Of a stretch of DNA of 64,000 nucleotides, positions 47,160-56,595 are shown piece after piece. Within the stretch, counting starts at the first letter, position 1; every line of letters starts with the position of its first letter. The DNA is from Sphingobacterium multivorum (GTDB taxonomy: Bacteria > Bacteroidota > Bacteroidia > Sphingobacteriales > Sphingobacteriaceae): positions 2,046,001 to 2,110,000 of the forward strand of contig NZ_UAUU01000011.1 of NCBI RefSeq assembly GCF_900457465.1, given 5' to 3'. Position numbers and translations under genes: made by a program. The notes beneath the pieces are model-generated. The model saw only the letters and a program-made list of their open reading frames with translations, searched no databases and had not been told where the DNA came from.

Positions 47160-48002
47160 ATGACAAAACCGATTTCAATTTCTTTTATCGTCCGAATTAT
47201 ATTGTTGATTGCGCTAACGGCATCCTTTGTTCAATTTGAAACCTTTTATAAGCAGCGGGAGATCATCCGGAATATGGCATACGGCTTAAATACTTTTCTA
47301 ACAGCTAGTGTCCTGATCTCCATTGGTCATTTTATCCTTGTAAAACTATACAATAGCCGAAATGAGCAGCAGGTTGTACGGGGTAATTTTGTGCTTGGAA
47401 TTACGCGTGTCGCCACGGTAGGCAATGTCTTTTTCATTATTGTCAGCCTAATGATAGCGGTTGGGATTAACCCAAAAGATTTTATCACCAGCATGACAAT
47501 TGTCGCAATGGCTATTGCTGTGATTTTTAGAGAATACATCACGAATATGATATCTGGTTTGATTATTATGTTTTCGGATCAGTTTTCTGTAGGCGATCGC
47601 ATAAAAATCGGCGAATATCAGGGGAAAATCGTGGATATCACGTTGGCTAATCTGGTTGTGCGCGATGAAGATGACGACGCTGTGATGATTCCCAATAATT
47701 TGGTGTTTACTGCAACGTTGGTCAATAAGACCTCCCAAAAGTCAAATAAAATTGTTGTAAAATTCGAATTGCCGATTGATCGCTCGTTTGCAGTGGCGGA
47801 ATTGGAAGAGTATTTAAGTCCACTATTTCAAAAAAATCCAAATTTAGATCATTCCCAAGGTTTTACAATTAAGGTCGCCGATATGACTAAAGATTATATC
47901 AAGTATAAAGTTGAGGTTAGTGCAATCTCGTCCAGCAATAAAGTACATCAACAGGTACAAAGCAGCATATTAAATGAAATCCTGCAGTTTACGAGACTGT
48001 AG
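47160..48002 (+). CDS. MscS-family mechanosensitive channel
   Basis: A 280-residue channel with four hydrophobic segments (about 8-25, 35-60, 80-105, 110-135), the last being the pore helix. The conserved beta domain follows immediately: FSVGDRIKIGEYQGKIVDIT and VMIPNNLVFTATLVN. Family members open under membrane tension and protect cells from hypo-osmotic shock. Divergent from copA across 177 nt and convergent with coaA (2 nt between stops). Confidence 0.9.
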   Translation: MTKPISISFIVRIILLIALTASFVQFETFYKQREIIRNMAYGLNTFLTASVLISIGHFILVKLYNSRNEQQVVRGNFVLGITRVATVGNVFFIIVSLMIAVGINPKDFITSMTIVAMAIAVIFREYITNMISGLIIMFSDQFSVGDRIKIGEYQGKIVDITLANLVVRDEDDDAVMIPNNLVFTATLVNKTSQKSNKIVVKFELPIDRSFAVAELEEYLSPLFQKNPNLDHSQGFTIKVADMTKDYIKYKVEVSAISSSNKVHQQVQSSILNEILQFTRL

Positions 48003-48004
48003 GG

Positions 48005-48988
48005 TCAAATCTTTCTTACTTTGACATTTTTAACAAAGTGGTGGCTTCCTTTTTCCAAAATAAGATCGGCGCGATATCTCGTTGGCAAAATGTTTTTAAT
48101 TAGATTGGGCTTATTAATTTCGTTCCAGATATTTACAGCCATGGTGTGGCTTTCATCAGCTGTCATATTAGCATATTTATGGAAAAATGAAGCCGGATTT
48201 TGAAATGCAGTGGCACGCAGTGACTCAAATCGATTGGTATACCATTCAATAAGATTTTTCTCGCTGGCATGTACATAGATTGAATAATCAAAAAAGTCGG
48301 AAACGAATACGCTATGTCCCTTTCGTGGTCGCTGGGAATTGACTTGTAATACATTTATCCCTTCTACAATAAGGATGTCGGGTTGTTCAATCACTTGTTG
48401 CTGTTCGTCTGGCAACACGTCATAGACCAGGTGGCTGTATACTGGAACCGTAATTTTTGGAGCTCCTGATTTCACTGCTGAAAGGAAATGAATCAATCTT
48501 TTAGCATCATAGCTTTCAGGAAAGCCTTTTCGGTTTAGAATACCGCGTTCGATAAGATATTGATTCGGGTAAAGAAAACCGTCTGTGGTCACCAAATCGA
48601 CCTTCGGTTTGGACGGGAGTAAACTAAGCACACGTTGTAGCACACGGGCTGTCGTACTTTTTCCCACAGCAACCGACCCAGCTATACCGATGATATAAGG
48701 CAGTTTGCTCACTTCCTTGCCAAAGAAGCGGTTTGTTCGCTGGTGAAGACTTTGGAAACGATCAATATGAATCTCAAGTAGATGACTCAAGGGAAAGTAG
48801 ACTTCTTCTATTTCCTGATTTGTCAAGGGTTCATTCAGTGCATGGAGATTTTCCAGATCTTCGACACTGAAATTGTGCAATACTTTTCCGTTTAAATTTT
48901 TCCAGTCTTCACGTTTGATCGATCTAAAAGGCGAGTCTATTGCTATTTGTGGATCCAATTGCATTGTTTGCTTTATTTTTATTCCCAA
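48005..48988 (-). CDS. coaA: Type I pantothenate kinase
   Basis: A 327-residue kinase that phosphorylates pantothenate, the first committed step of coenzyme A synthesis. P-loop GIAGSVAVGKST lies at 101-112. Further family segments are VDLVTTDGFLYPN, KGFPESYD and GINVLQV. Type I enzymes are feedback-inhibited by CoA. An in-frame ATG 8 residues in (MQLDPQIAID) is an alternative start. Length is typical. Confidence 0.95.
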   Translation of the reverse strand: MGIKIKQTMQLDPQIAIDSPFRSIKREDWKNLNGKVLHNFSVEDLENLHALNEPLTNQEIEEVYFPLSHLLEIHIDRFQSLHQRTNRFFGKEVSKLPYIIGIAGSVAVGKSTTARVLQRVLSLLPSKPKVDLVTTDGFLYPNQYLIERGILNRKGFPESYDAKRLIHFLSAVKSGAPKITVPVYSHLVYDVLPDEQQQVIEQPDILIVEGINVLQVNSQRPRKGHSVFVSDFFDYSIYVHASEKNLIEWYTNRFESLRATAFQNPASFFHKYANMTADESHTMAVNIWNEINKPNLIKNILPTRYRADLILEKGSHHFVKNVKVRKI

Positions 48989-49097
48989 TTATCTATAATG
49001 CAGGACAAGTAACCTTTTCTATTCGATTCTAGGAGCTATTAAAGGTCTTTTTTGCGCGGACAAATATAATTAGTGTTATCCGTTATCCCAAGAAACA

Positions 49098-49499
49098 TTA
49101 TAAATGATTTGAAGTTATTACAATAGGATTTGATAATATCTTATGAACGGGGCACTTTTCAGCAATTTTGAACAACCGCTGCTTTTGCACCTCATCTAGA
49201 TCTCCTTTAAAGCTGATAAAGCATTGTATATAGGTCGTTTGCTGCTGCTCACTTGTTTGCACCTCATAAGATAAACGCACCTGTACTTCTTCCAGGAGCC
49301 AATTTTTGCGGTCCGCATACATTTTGACGGTAATGGCTTTGCAACTCCCTAAGGATGATAACAGTAATGGAGTAGGGTTTATGCCCTGATCTTCACCGCC
49401 TATATCTTCAGGTTCATCGACCGTTATTTGATGCTTTCCGTATTGTACTGTCGTTGTATAGGGGATTTTCCCTATTGAAACGATTACTTCATTGTCCAT
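49098..49499 (-). CDS. OsmC family protein
   Basis: A 133-residue OsmC-type protein with Cys53 in SSLGSCKAITVKMY and Cys116 in AEKCPVHKIL, the two redox thiols of the family. N-terminal MDNEVIVSIGKIPYTTTVQ resembles the YhfA/OsmC subgroup. It is distinct from the other OsmC gene at 38854. It follows mgsA by 12 nt, so the two are probably co-transcribed, linking peroxide and methylglyoxal stress by position. Confidence 0.88.
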   Translation of the reverse strand: MDNEVIVSIGKIPYTTTVQYGKHQITVDEPEDIGGEDQGINPTPLLLSSLGSCKAITVKMYADRKNWLLEEVQVRLSYEVQTSEQQQTTYIQCFISFKGDLDEVQKQRLFKIAEKCPVHKILSNPIVITSNHL

Positions 49500-49511
49500 A
49501 AGCGATAGAAA

Positions 49512-49895
49512 TTAGGATTCAACGTCTTCTAATAGACCTTCAATGATAAGGCTTCCAGTTGCGGGGTTTGTTGCCAAAGGGACATTGTAAAGATCACATA
49601 CACGCATAAGCATTTGAATATCTGGTTCATGGGCATGTTTTCCTAGTGGATCGCGAAAGAAAATAATGCCGTCCACTTTTCTTTCGGCGGCTAAAGCTGC
49701 GATCTGTGCATCACCACCCATGGGGCCACTCAATTTCAATTCTACAGGCAGTCCTGTCTGCCTGACATAAGAGCCCGTAGTACCTGTGGCAATGATATTG
49801 GCGCGCTCCAATAATTCCTGGTGATCTTTGACAAATGCGACCATTTCAGGTTTTTTGCCGTCGTGGGCTATTAGTGCGATTGTTTTTTTCATCAC
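49512..49895 (-). CDS. mgsA: Methylglyoxal synthase
   Basis: A 127-residue enzyme that converts dihydroxyacetone phosphate to methylglyoxal and phosphate, a bypass of lower glycolysis. Signature residues are present: IALIAHDGKK, ATGTTG, SGPMGGDAQIA with catalytic Asp62, and FFRDPLGKHAHEPD with the conserved His and Asp. Small, soluble, probably hexameric. Operon with the following OsmC gene. Confidence 0.95.
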   Translation of the reverse strand: MMKKTIALIAHDGKKPEMVAFVKDHQELLERANIIATGTTGSYVRQTGLPVELKLSGPMGGDAQIAALAAERKVDGIIFFRDPLGKHAHEPDIQMLMRVCDLYNVPLATNPATGSLIIEGLLEDVES

Positions 49896-49959
49896 AATAT
49901 AATAATTTGTAAATAGTTGACATTGTTATAACAGCAGACCTTTCTGTAGTATAAGTATG

Positions 49960-51192
49960 TTATTTAAAAAATATGTATGAGATAATTATTGCTGCGATTA
50001 CACCGGCTAATTCCGCTAATAATGCACATGGTAAAGCATGCCTAGTACGTTTTATGCCCACTGCACCAAAATATACGGCGAGGACATAAAAAGTAGTTTC
50101 TGTCGATCCTTGTATAACACAAGCAACCCTGGCAGCGAAATCCATTGGACCTTTGGCATTCATCAAATCGACCATAAGTCCACGTGCACCGGAGCCGCTG
50201 AGCGGTTTCATAAAGGCTACTGGTAAAGCGTCTACAAAGGATGTGTCTAGACCACATAATGCGATGGCTTCGGAAATTCCAGCGACCATATAGTCCATCG
50301 TTCCTGATGCTCTAAATACCGCAATACCAACAAGCATGGCGACAAGATAGGGGATTATTTTTACAGAAACTTCGAAGCCCTCTTTGGCACCTTCAATAAA
50401 TGAATCGTACACATTTACTTTACGGAAAAGAGCCAAACCTATGAAAGAGGTAAATAAGCTGAATAAAATAACATTACCAAACACTTTGCTGAATATTTCA
50501 ATTTCTGTTTGTTGCAGTCCCGAAAAGTAATAAAGTAGTCCACCGATAAATAATCCCATTGCACCCAGGTATCCTAGAATTACACGGTTAAATAAATTGA
50601 TTTTTTGATAGATGGAAACGAGAATCAAAGCCACCAATGTGGAAAAGAAGGTTGCGATCAAAATTGGCAGAAATACATCTGAAGGGTCTGGAGCACCAGC
50701 TTCCTTCCGATAAGCCATAATTGAAATAGGCAATAGGGTTAAGCTAGATGCATTGAGGACAATAAACATGATCTGTGCATTGGTAGCGGTTTCCTTATTG
50801 GGGTTGAGCTCCTGGAGTTCCTTCATCGCTTTAAGGCCCAATGGCGTTGCCGCATTATCTAGTCCCAACGCATTAGCCGAGAAATTCATCAGAATTGAGC
50901 CAAGTGCCGGATGATTTCTGGGTATTTCCGGAAATAGTTTATGGAAAAAAGGGCCCACGATTTTTGCAAAAATATTGATCATACCGCCTTTCTCGCCAAT
51001 TTTCATAATTCCAAGGGCAAAACTCATCATGCCGATCAGCCCTAAAGAGATTTCCGCCCCCGTTTTTGCACTGTCAAAGATTGAATTTACAATTTGCTGA
51101 AAGATTTCCGTATCTCCGAAAAAGATTAGTTTTACAAGGGCTACGGCAAATGTGATTAAAAAAAATGCAACCCAAACGTAGTTTAATGCCAT
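49960..51192 (-). CDS. Fused SpmA/SpmB-type nucleoside-recognition (Gate) membrane protein
   Basis: A 410-residue membrane protein made of two Gate-domain halves. The first half contains GLIGMMSFALGIMKIGEKGG and LGSILMNFSANALGLDNAATP, as in SpmA; the second half has GAKEGFEVSVKIIPYLVAML and SGSGARGLMVDLMNAKGP, as in SpmB. About ten helices are expected. Spore maturation is not relevant in Bacteroidota, where this fusion is common and of unknown role, perhaps transport of nucleosides or small metabolites. Confidence 0.85.
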   Translation of the reverse strand: MALNYVWVAFFLITFAVALVKLIFFGDTEIFQQIVNSIFDSAKTGAEISLGLIGMMSFALGIMKIGEKGGMINIFAKIVGPFFHKLFPEIPRNHPALGSILMNFSANALGLDNAATPLGLKAMKELQELNPNKETATNAQIMFIVLNASSLTLLPISIMAYRKEAGAPDPSDVFLPILIATFFSTLVALILVSIYQKINLFNRVILGYLGAMGLFIGGLLYYFSGLQQTEIEIFSKVFGNVILFSLFTSFIGLALFRKVNVYDSFIEGAKEGFEVSVKIIPYLVAMLVGIAVFRASGTMDYMVAGISEAIALCGLDTSFVDALPVAFMKPLSGSGARGLMVDLMNAKGPMDFAARVACVIQGSTETTFYVLAVYFGAVGIKRTRHALPCALLAELAGVIAAIIISYIFFK

Positions 51193-51223
51193 ATAGATTT
51201 AAAATATGCGTAAAAGTAATCTT

Positions 51224-52279
51224 TTAGAACTTATCCATCAACTGGCTCCATGGATTTTTCTTCTTATTTTGACTCTTTTCCTTAATGAGGTGTGCAACGA
51301 TATAATCCAATGTATCCTCGTGCTCACTGATCATTTTATCGGATAGGGAAATCAACTTCTGTATATTATTGGGCGAGGCTGCATCTAGCGACGCATTGAT
51401 ACTAGACAAGTTGGAAGGCTCTATGCGCAGATAATTTTGTTGCTTGCCATTATTTTGGAATAGTTGCCGAATAAAAAATTCGGTACTCTCGGAAGATGCA
51501 CTCGTCATAATGTCAACTAAAGCGGGGCCGATTTGTATAGCAAGTTTCTTCTTAAAATGTTCGTAGTTATAAGCTGTCTTTGATATTCCCGTACCTAAGG
51601 ATACCATAAACATGTCGTTTATCTGCGTGCTGTTAAAAGCCTTTAAAACTTCAAGTAAACCACATATGGAGGGGTTTTGAGCAAACACACCGCCATCAAT
51701 CAACGGATATCTTGTTTTTGAAAGGGAATAGATCTCTGCAACAGGAAAAAATGTGGGCGCAGCGGATGTCGCCTTGCAGACGTCTTTGAGGTAGAAATCC
51801 CGTGCTTCGCCATGCGTAATTGCTTTTTGCTGCCTGAAAAAATGATTTTTCCGTAATTCAATGTTATATGCAGTGATGATACATGGTTTGATAAGATGGC
51901 TCAATTGTGCATTTTGAAAATATTCATCCAGGACATTCGATAATGGATTCGACGAATACAGCTCACTGACCAGGCCAAATCCACTCAGAAATCGACGCCA
52001 TTTGGAGGCCGTGAAAATTTCAGTTCCATGGTTGACGAATAAGTTTAACGCATCTCGAGCTGAAAATTTAGGATGCGCGGGATTGCCTTCTTCTGGATAC
52101 AAGAGAATGCTCGTTAGAATTCCGCCGCTGCTTGTACCTGCAATAAAGTCAAAGTAGGAGGCAATCCGTGCATTAGGATCCATCGTCTGCTTTTGCAACT
52201 TCTCTTCGAGAGCCACAAGAACCATTGCAGGAATGATACCCCGGATACCACCGCCGTCAAGCGCGAGAATATTCTTCAT
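51224..52279 (-). CDS. Patatin-like phospholipase
   Basis: A 351-residue lipase. The oxyanion hole is DGGGIRG near residue 8, nucleophile Ser50 is in GTSSG, and Asp195 in DGG completes the catalytic dyad. No signal peptide is present, so it acts on lipids from the cytoplasm. Similar patatins serve as CapV effectors in CBASS phage defence, but those sit beside cyclase genes and none is found here; neighbours are a Gate protein and lysS. A housekeeping lipid role is more likely. Confidence 0.9.
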   Translation of the reverse strand: MKNILALDGGGIRGIIPAMVLVALEEKLQKQTMDPNARIASYFDFIAGTSSGGILTSILLYPEEGNPAHPKFSARDALNLFVNHGTEIFTASKWRRFLSGFGLVSELYSSNPLSNVLDEYFQNAQLSHLIKPCIITAYNIELRKNHFFRQQKAITHGEARDFYLKDVCKATSAAPTFFPVAEIYSLSKTRYPLIDGGVFAQNPSICGLLEVLKAFNSTQINDMFMVSLGTGISKTAYNYEHFKKKLAIQIGPALVDIMTSASSESTEFFIRQLFQNNGKQQNYLRIEPSNLSSINASLDAASPNNIQKLISLSDKMISEHEDTLDYIVAHLIKEKSQNKKKNPWSQLMDKF

Positions 52280-52428
52280 AAGCTAAAAATTGATTTAGTT
52301 AACGATATGTAAATATAATAAATGTCTACAATTGGCAGGAGTCATATATTGGTGACAATTGTCAGCGATCCTGTGCTTCAATGCATAGCGAATCTATTTG
52401 TAAATACTTTTACAAATTTGCCCTAAAC

Positions 52429-52467
52429 AAAAAAAGCTGCCTCAATAAAATTTGAGACAGCTTTTTT
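52429..52467 (-). terminator. Terminator of lysS
   Basis: AAAAAAGCTGCCTCAA...TTTGAGACAGCTTTTTT forms a long stem with one mismatch; read leftward it ends in T7. It is almost identical to the hairpin at 58999-59032 near the end of the insertion sequence. Confidence 0.85.
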
Positions 52468-52486
52468 AGCTAGCATAGATACCGAT

Positions 52487-54208
52487 TTAATTGAACCAAG
52501 CAAATACTTCGTCTTTCGTTGGCATATTGATATCCAGTTTAAGTTTTTTACGCATACCACCAAGGTCATTAAAAACCTTGTTCGGATTGGCTTCTTTTAA
52601 AGCTTCAATGGTTGTAAAGCCCATTTTTTGTAACGCGGGAACCCAGGCTGCAGGAATACCTTGTTCTTCATAATCTTTTATTTCTGCCACTTTGGCGACT
52701 TTTTCAGGTCTCATTTGTGGGAAGAAAAGAACTTCTTGGATTGACGCATTATCGGTCAAGAACATGATTAAACGGTCCATACCGATTCCAAGTCCAGAGG
52801 TCGGTGGCATTCCATATTCCAATGAACGAAGGAAATCCTGATCTATAAACATGGCTTCATCATCACCTTTTTCAGAAAGACGTAATTGATCTTCAAATCG
52901 TTCACGTTGATCAATTGGATCATTAAGTTCTGAATAAGCATTGGCAATCTCTTTTCCACAAACCATCAGCTCAAAACGCTCGGTTAAATCAGGATTATCT
53001 CTGTGTTTCTTCGTTAAAGGAGACATTTCTTTTGGATAATCCGTAATGAATGTCGGCTGGATGTAGTTTCCTTCACATTTTGCACCGAAAATTTCATCAA
53101 TCAGTTTGCCTTTACCCATGGTTTCGTTTACATCGATGCCCATTCCTTTGGCAGCGATACGGATTTCTTCTTCAGATTTTCCAGTAATATCAAATCCAGT
53201 GAATTCCTTAATGGAATCTGTCATCGATATCCGTTTATATGGTGCTCTAAAGTCAATTTTTATGTTCACCGAAGGTTGCTTCAGTCGTACCATTTACAGC
53301 CAACGCACAATGTTCTAACAAACGTTCTGTAAAAATTCATCATCCAGTTGTAGTCTTTATAGGCTACATAAATTTCCATTGCGGTGAATTCCGGATTGTG
53401 GGTGCGGTCCATTCCTTCATTACGGAAGTTTTTAGAAAACTCGTATACACCATCAAATCCACCAACGATTAGTCTTTTTAGATAAAGCTCGTTGGCGATA
53501 CGAAGATATAATGGAATATCTAAAGCATTATGATGCGTGATGAACGGACGTGCCGCGGCACCGCCTGGGATGGATTGCAGGACCGGTGTTTCTACTTCCA
53601 TATAACCCGCATCGTTAAAGAACTGACGCATCGCATTGAAAAGCTTCGTACGTTTGATAAATATGTCTTTGTTACTTGGATTTACGATCAAATCTACATA
53701 ACGCATTCTATAGCGTTGTTCTGGATCTGTAAAGGCATCAAAAGTTTTTACCTTCTGCCGATTTTACAACAGGTAGGGGGCGCAGCGATTTGGATAAAAC
53801 AGTAAATTCTTCTACGTGTACTGCAATGGCCTCGGTTTGTGTCGTGAAGACATAGCCTTTGATACCAACGATATCGCCAATATCCAATAGCTTTTTGAAA
53901 ACTACATTGTAAAGGTCTTTATTCTCATCAGGACAGACATCGTCACGCTTTATATAAGCTTGAATACGTCCGGTGGAGTCTTGAATTTCAAAAAATGAAG
54001 CACTACCCATCACACGACGACTCATGATACGTCCCGCAATGGTGATGTTCTTATAATTCAATTTATCTCTATCGTAATTTTCTAAAATATCAGCAGCATG
54101 TGCATTGACGACAAATTCGTTGGCTGGAAATGGATCAATTCCCATATCCAACAACGATTGCATCGCTTGTCTTCTAAGTTGTTCCTGTTCGGATAATACA
54201 GTACTCAT
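52487..54208 (-). pseudogene. lysS: Lysyl-tRNA synthetase (class II), frameshifted as read
   Basis: Charges tRNA-Lys with lysine. Three frames give one normal protein of about 572 residues: N-terminal OB-fold anticodon domain (ITIAGRIMSRRVMGSASFFE), catalytic core with motif 2 region FRNEGMDRTHNPEFTAMEIY, and motif 3 GLGIGMDRLIMFL. Each break is one extra base in a five-base A/T run: 53745-53749, 53331-53335 and 53257-53261. Removing one base from each restores GKTFDAFTDPEQRY, MNFTERLLEHC and GEHKIDFRAPY, all exactly as expected for the family. A cell would need a working lysS, so I consider these sequence errors. The gene is single and followed by a terminator. Confidence 0.9.
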
Positions 54209-54533
54209 TCGGTATGAATAATATTTAAAATGTGAAAATCACGCAAAAATAGCCATTTTTTTCAATTCTTTTTATGGATTTTTTTTGAAAACGCTGTAGC
54301 GAAAGGAAATGGCATTTCGTTATATGGATAAAAATAGTTAAATAGTGATATTATTACAAGGGGACATTCGGCTATTTGATGTTGAGTTTTATAATTTTAA
54401 TTTCGTTATCTCCTCGAAAAAAACGTTCATCTTGAAGGGGAGAATTCGATAGATTGTTTACATGGCATATGTTATTGATTGCATATGAAAGGCAATTTGT
54501 CTAAGTTTGAAACTTAATAATTAAATGGTTTAA
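54209..54533. other. Gene-free spacer before the ECF sigma gene
   Basis: About 325 AT-rich bases between divergent lysS and sigma-factor genes. No open frame or RNA gene stands out. It must hold both promoters; the sigma factor may recognise its own promoter here, but I cannot identify a motif. Confidence 0.4.
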
Positions 54534-55139
54534 GTGGGTATAATTCGGTCATATTTTTATAACAAGAAGCTATCATCTTTACAGGATGCCTTAGAACGTT
54601 GCTTACGCGATCGTGAGGACGGCAAGGCCTTCGTTTATAAGAAGTATTATGGTTATCTCATGGCTATTATTATTCGTTATGTTAAGCAGGATGTGGACGC
54701 GGAAGAGCTTGTAAATGAAAGTTTTGTTCGGGTATTTCGGAAATTAGAATCATTTAATAGGGATATTGATGATGAAAATCTCGAAAAATCATTTAGAGCT
54801 TGGATAGGGCGAATTGCTGCCAATATTTCGATTGATTTTTTACGAAGTAAAAAGCAGTTTTATTCGGTTGAAGATTTGGGAGAAGGGGATATGCATACTC
54901 CTGCAGTACAATTGGACAGTCGACTAGAGGTCAATGAGATTATGCGTCTGCTCGATCAGCTCCCCGAAATTCAAAAAACTATTTTTAATCTCTATGAAAT
55001 TGAGGGTTATTCGCATGATGAAATAGCCCAGATGCTTAACATACCAGATAGTACGTCAAGGACTTATCTGACGCGAGCGAAACAAAAACTTAGAAAATTA
55101 TACTTGGATTATACAGGCGTAGTTCAAGAAATAAGATAA
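54534..55139 (+). CDS. ECF-type RNA polymerase sigma factor
   Basis: A 201-residue sigma factor starting at GTG 54534 (an ATG just upstream runs into a stop). Region 2 spans about 25-105 (AFVYKKYYGYLMAII, DAEELVNESFVRVFRKL, RAWIGRIAANISIDFLR) and region 4 about 135-190 (LPEIQKTIFNLYEIEGYSHDEIA, LNIPDSTSRTYLTRAKQKLR). It directs polymerase to a small regulon. The next gene, 14 nt downstream, encodes a single-TM protein that is the obvious candidate for its regulator. Confidence 0.92.
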   Translation: MGIIRSYFYNKKLSSLQDALERCLRDREDGKAFVYKKYYGYLMAIIIRYVKQDVDAEELVNESFVRVFRKLESFNRDIDDENLEKSFRAWIGRIAANISIDFLRSKKQFYSVEDLGEGDMHTPAVQLDSRLEVNEIMRLLDQLPEIQKTIFNLYEIEGYSHDEIAQMLNIPDSTSRTYLTRAKQKLRKLYLDYTGVVQEIR

Positions 55140-55153
55140 ATAGTGTTGTTACG

Positions 55154-56515
55154 ATGAAAGACAATAAGAAAAAGGAATTGATAGAAGAGATCATTGGACA
55201 ATTAAAAGACCATGAACTACCTTATAAAGAAGGTTCCTGGGAGAAATTTGCCTCAAATTATGGCGTTTCAGCACATCGCTCCTCTAATTGGAAGTATTGG
55301 AGTGCTGCTGCGGCTGTGTTATTGTGTTTTGGTGTAGGATATTGGGGGCTAAAGACGAATGTGGAGACTGATTCACCTGCAGTCGTTTTAACACATCTGC
55401 CAGAACGAGAAGATGTGTTAGGTGATCATAAGGATTTAAAAGAATCGATACAGCGTTCGTTATCGGGTGTTACGGGCGATAGGATTGTAAGTGCAGAGGT
55501 ATTATCAGCGAAGAAGCCCTATGCCTATTCTGTGCCAGGGGACCATTCAACTGAAAATTTGGACAATCACCACTTGGTATTGAGTACTGAGCAATTAATG
55601 CGGGGCCACGATGTGGCTGTATCAGCCGATTTAAGAAGGCTACAGTCCATGCAATTGAAAAATAATTCATTTTCAGCGCAGGTTGGTTTAACGGAAAGTG
55701 AAGCGGAACGGGCAAGCGCGTCAACAAATAACACGTTGACGAATAAAACCGTTATTGCATCGACCAATTCAGGGCTAATCCCGCCTGTTAATCAAACGCA
55801 ACGTGACGCTGTAAAACTCGCGCAATTGTATGATGCGCAACAAGGGAGAACAAGAACTAGTGTTGTTCACACGAACATTCCTCAAGATAAAAAATGGGAA
55901 ATGGGCGCTTTTGTATCCCCAGCCTCTACATCGGAAAGCATAACGCTCGGTGGTGGGGTCGCGCTAGCCTATAATATTTCGAGCAAAGTAAGTCTTCGTT
56001 CAGGAGCTTCCATTCAACATTATGGAGCTGTTTCGGGTAATTCACCCATCACTCCTGCAATGGGATCAAATTCTCTTAATGCAGATGCGCCAAATTATAT
56101 TTCTCAATCGAATTTGAATAATTCCTTTGCGATGCGGGCAGCAGATGCAAAAGATGCAAAGAGTAATGAACGGGTTTCAGGTAAAATCCTAACAGTTGAT
56201 ATCCCATTGGATGTTAGATACGCGATAAACAAGAATTTCTATACCTCAGTCGGTGTATCCTATGTTGGTGTATTGGATCAGGAACGGGCAACGATCTATG
56301 AAACAAATAATACGGAGTACAGACAAAAATCTCAAGACAAAAATGTTGATGATAAAGGTGTGAACGGCTTTATTAATTTTTCAGTTGGTCGGAAACAGAA
56401 AGTTGGAAAATTATCCATTTCTGTAGAGCCTTATTATAAAGCTCCAATCGGAAATTTGAAATCATCCGATTTGAACTATAGCAACGGGGGAGTGAAAATA
56501 ATTACTAGTTTTTAA
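55154..56515 (+). CDS. Single-TM protein with C-terminal outer-membrane-type barrel domain, ECF-linked
   Basis: A 453-residue protein. Residues 1-45 are cytoplasmic and charged (MKDNKKKELIEEIIGQLKDH, then YKEGSWEKFA), like the start of anti-sigma proteins. One membrane segment, YWSAAAAVLLCFGVGYWGL, is near 48-66. A long polar region (70-260) follows, and the last 190 residues alternate in beta-barrel style (VSLRSGASIQHYG, IPLDVRYAINKNFYTSVGVS) and end in Phe. It is encoded 14 nt after the ECF sigma gene, so it likely controls that factor. Combining an inner-membrane helix with an outer-membrane-type beta domain in one chain is odd; such proteins recur in Bacteroidota, with unclear topology. 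Confidence 0.75.
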   Translation: MKDNKKKELIEEIIGQLKDHELPYKEGSWEKFASNYGVSAHRSSNWKYWSAAAAVLLCFGVGYWGLKTNVETDSPAVVLTHLPEREDVLGDHKDLKESIQRSLSGVTGDRIVSAEVLSAKKPYAYSVPGDHSTENLDNHHLVLSTEQLMRGHDVAVSADLRRLQSMQLKNNSFSAQVGLTESEAERASASTNNTLTNKTVIASTNSGLIPPVNQTQRDAVKLAQLYDAQQGRTRTSVVHTNIPQDKKWEMGAFVSPASTSESITLGGGVALAYNISSKVSLRSGASIQHYGAVSGNSPITPAMGSNSLNADAPNYISQSNLNNSFAMRAADAKDAKSNERVSGKILTVDIPLDVRYAINKNFYTSVGVSYVGVLDQERATIYETNNTEYRQKSQDKNVDDKGVNGFINFSVGRKQKVGKLSISVEPYYKAPIGNLKSSDLNYSNGGVKIITSF

Positions 56516-56528
56516 ATAGCATAATGTT

Positions 56529-56575
56529 ATAAAAAAAGCCGCAGTAAGCTTGAAGTTTACTGCGGCTTTTTTTAT
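56529..56575. terminator. Bidirectional terminator
   Basis: AAAAAAAGCCGCAGTAA pairs perfectly with TTACTGCGGCTTTTTTT (56531-56547 with 56557-56573). It ends both the rightward barrel-protein gene and the leftward HAD gene. Confidence 0.9.
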
Positions 56576-56595
56576 AGTCTGCAAATTGGGGTTTA

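Noticed and set aside
51224..52279. CBASS defence system
   Set aside because: Only the patatin is present; no nucleotide cyclase or accessory gene nearby.
55470..55767. Leftward frames inside the barrel-protein gene
   Set aside because: Shadows of the rightward coding sequence with no start context or family features.
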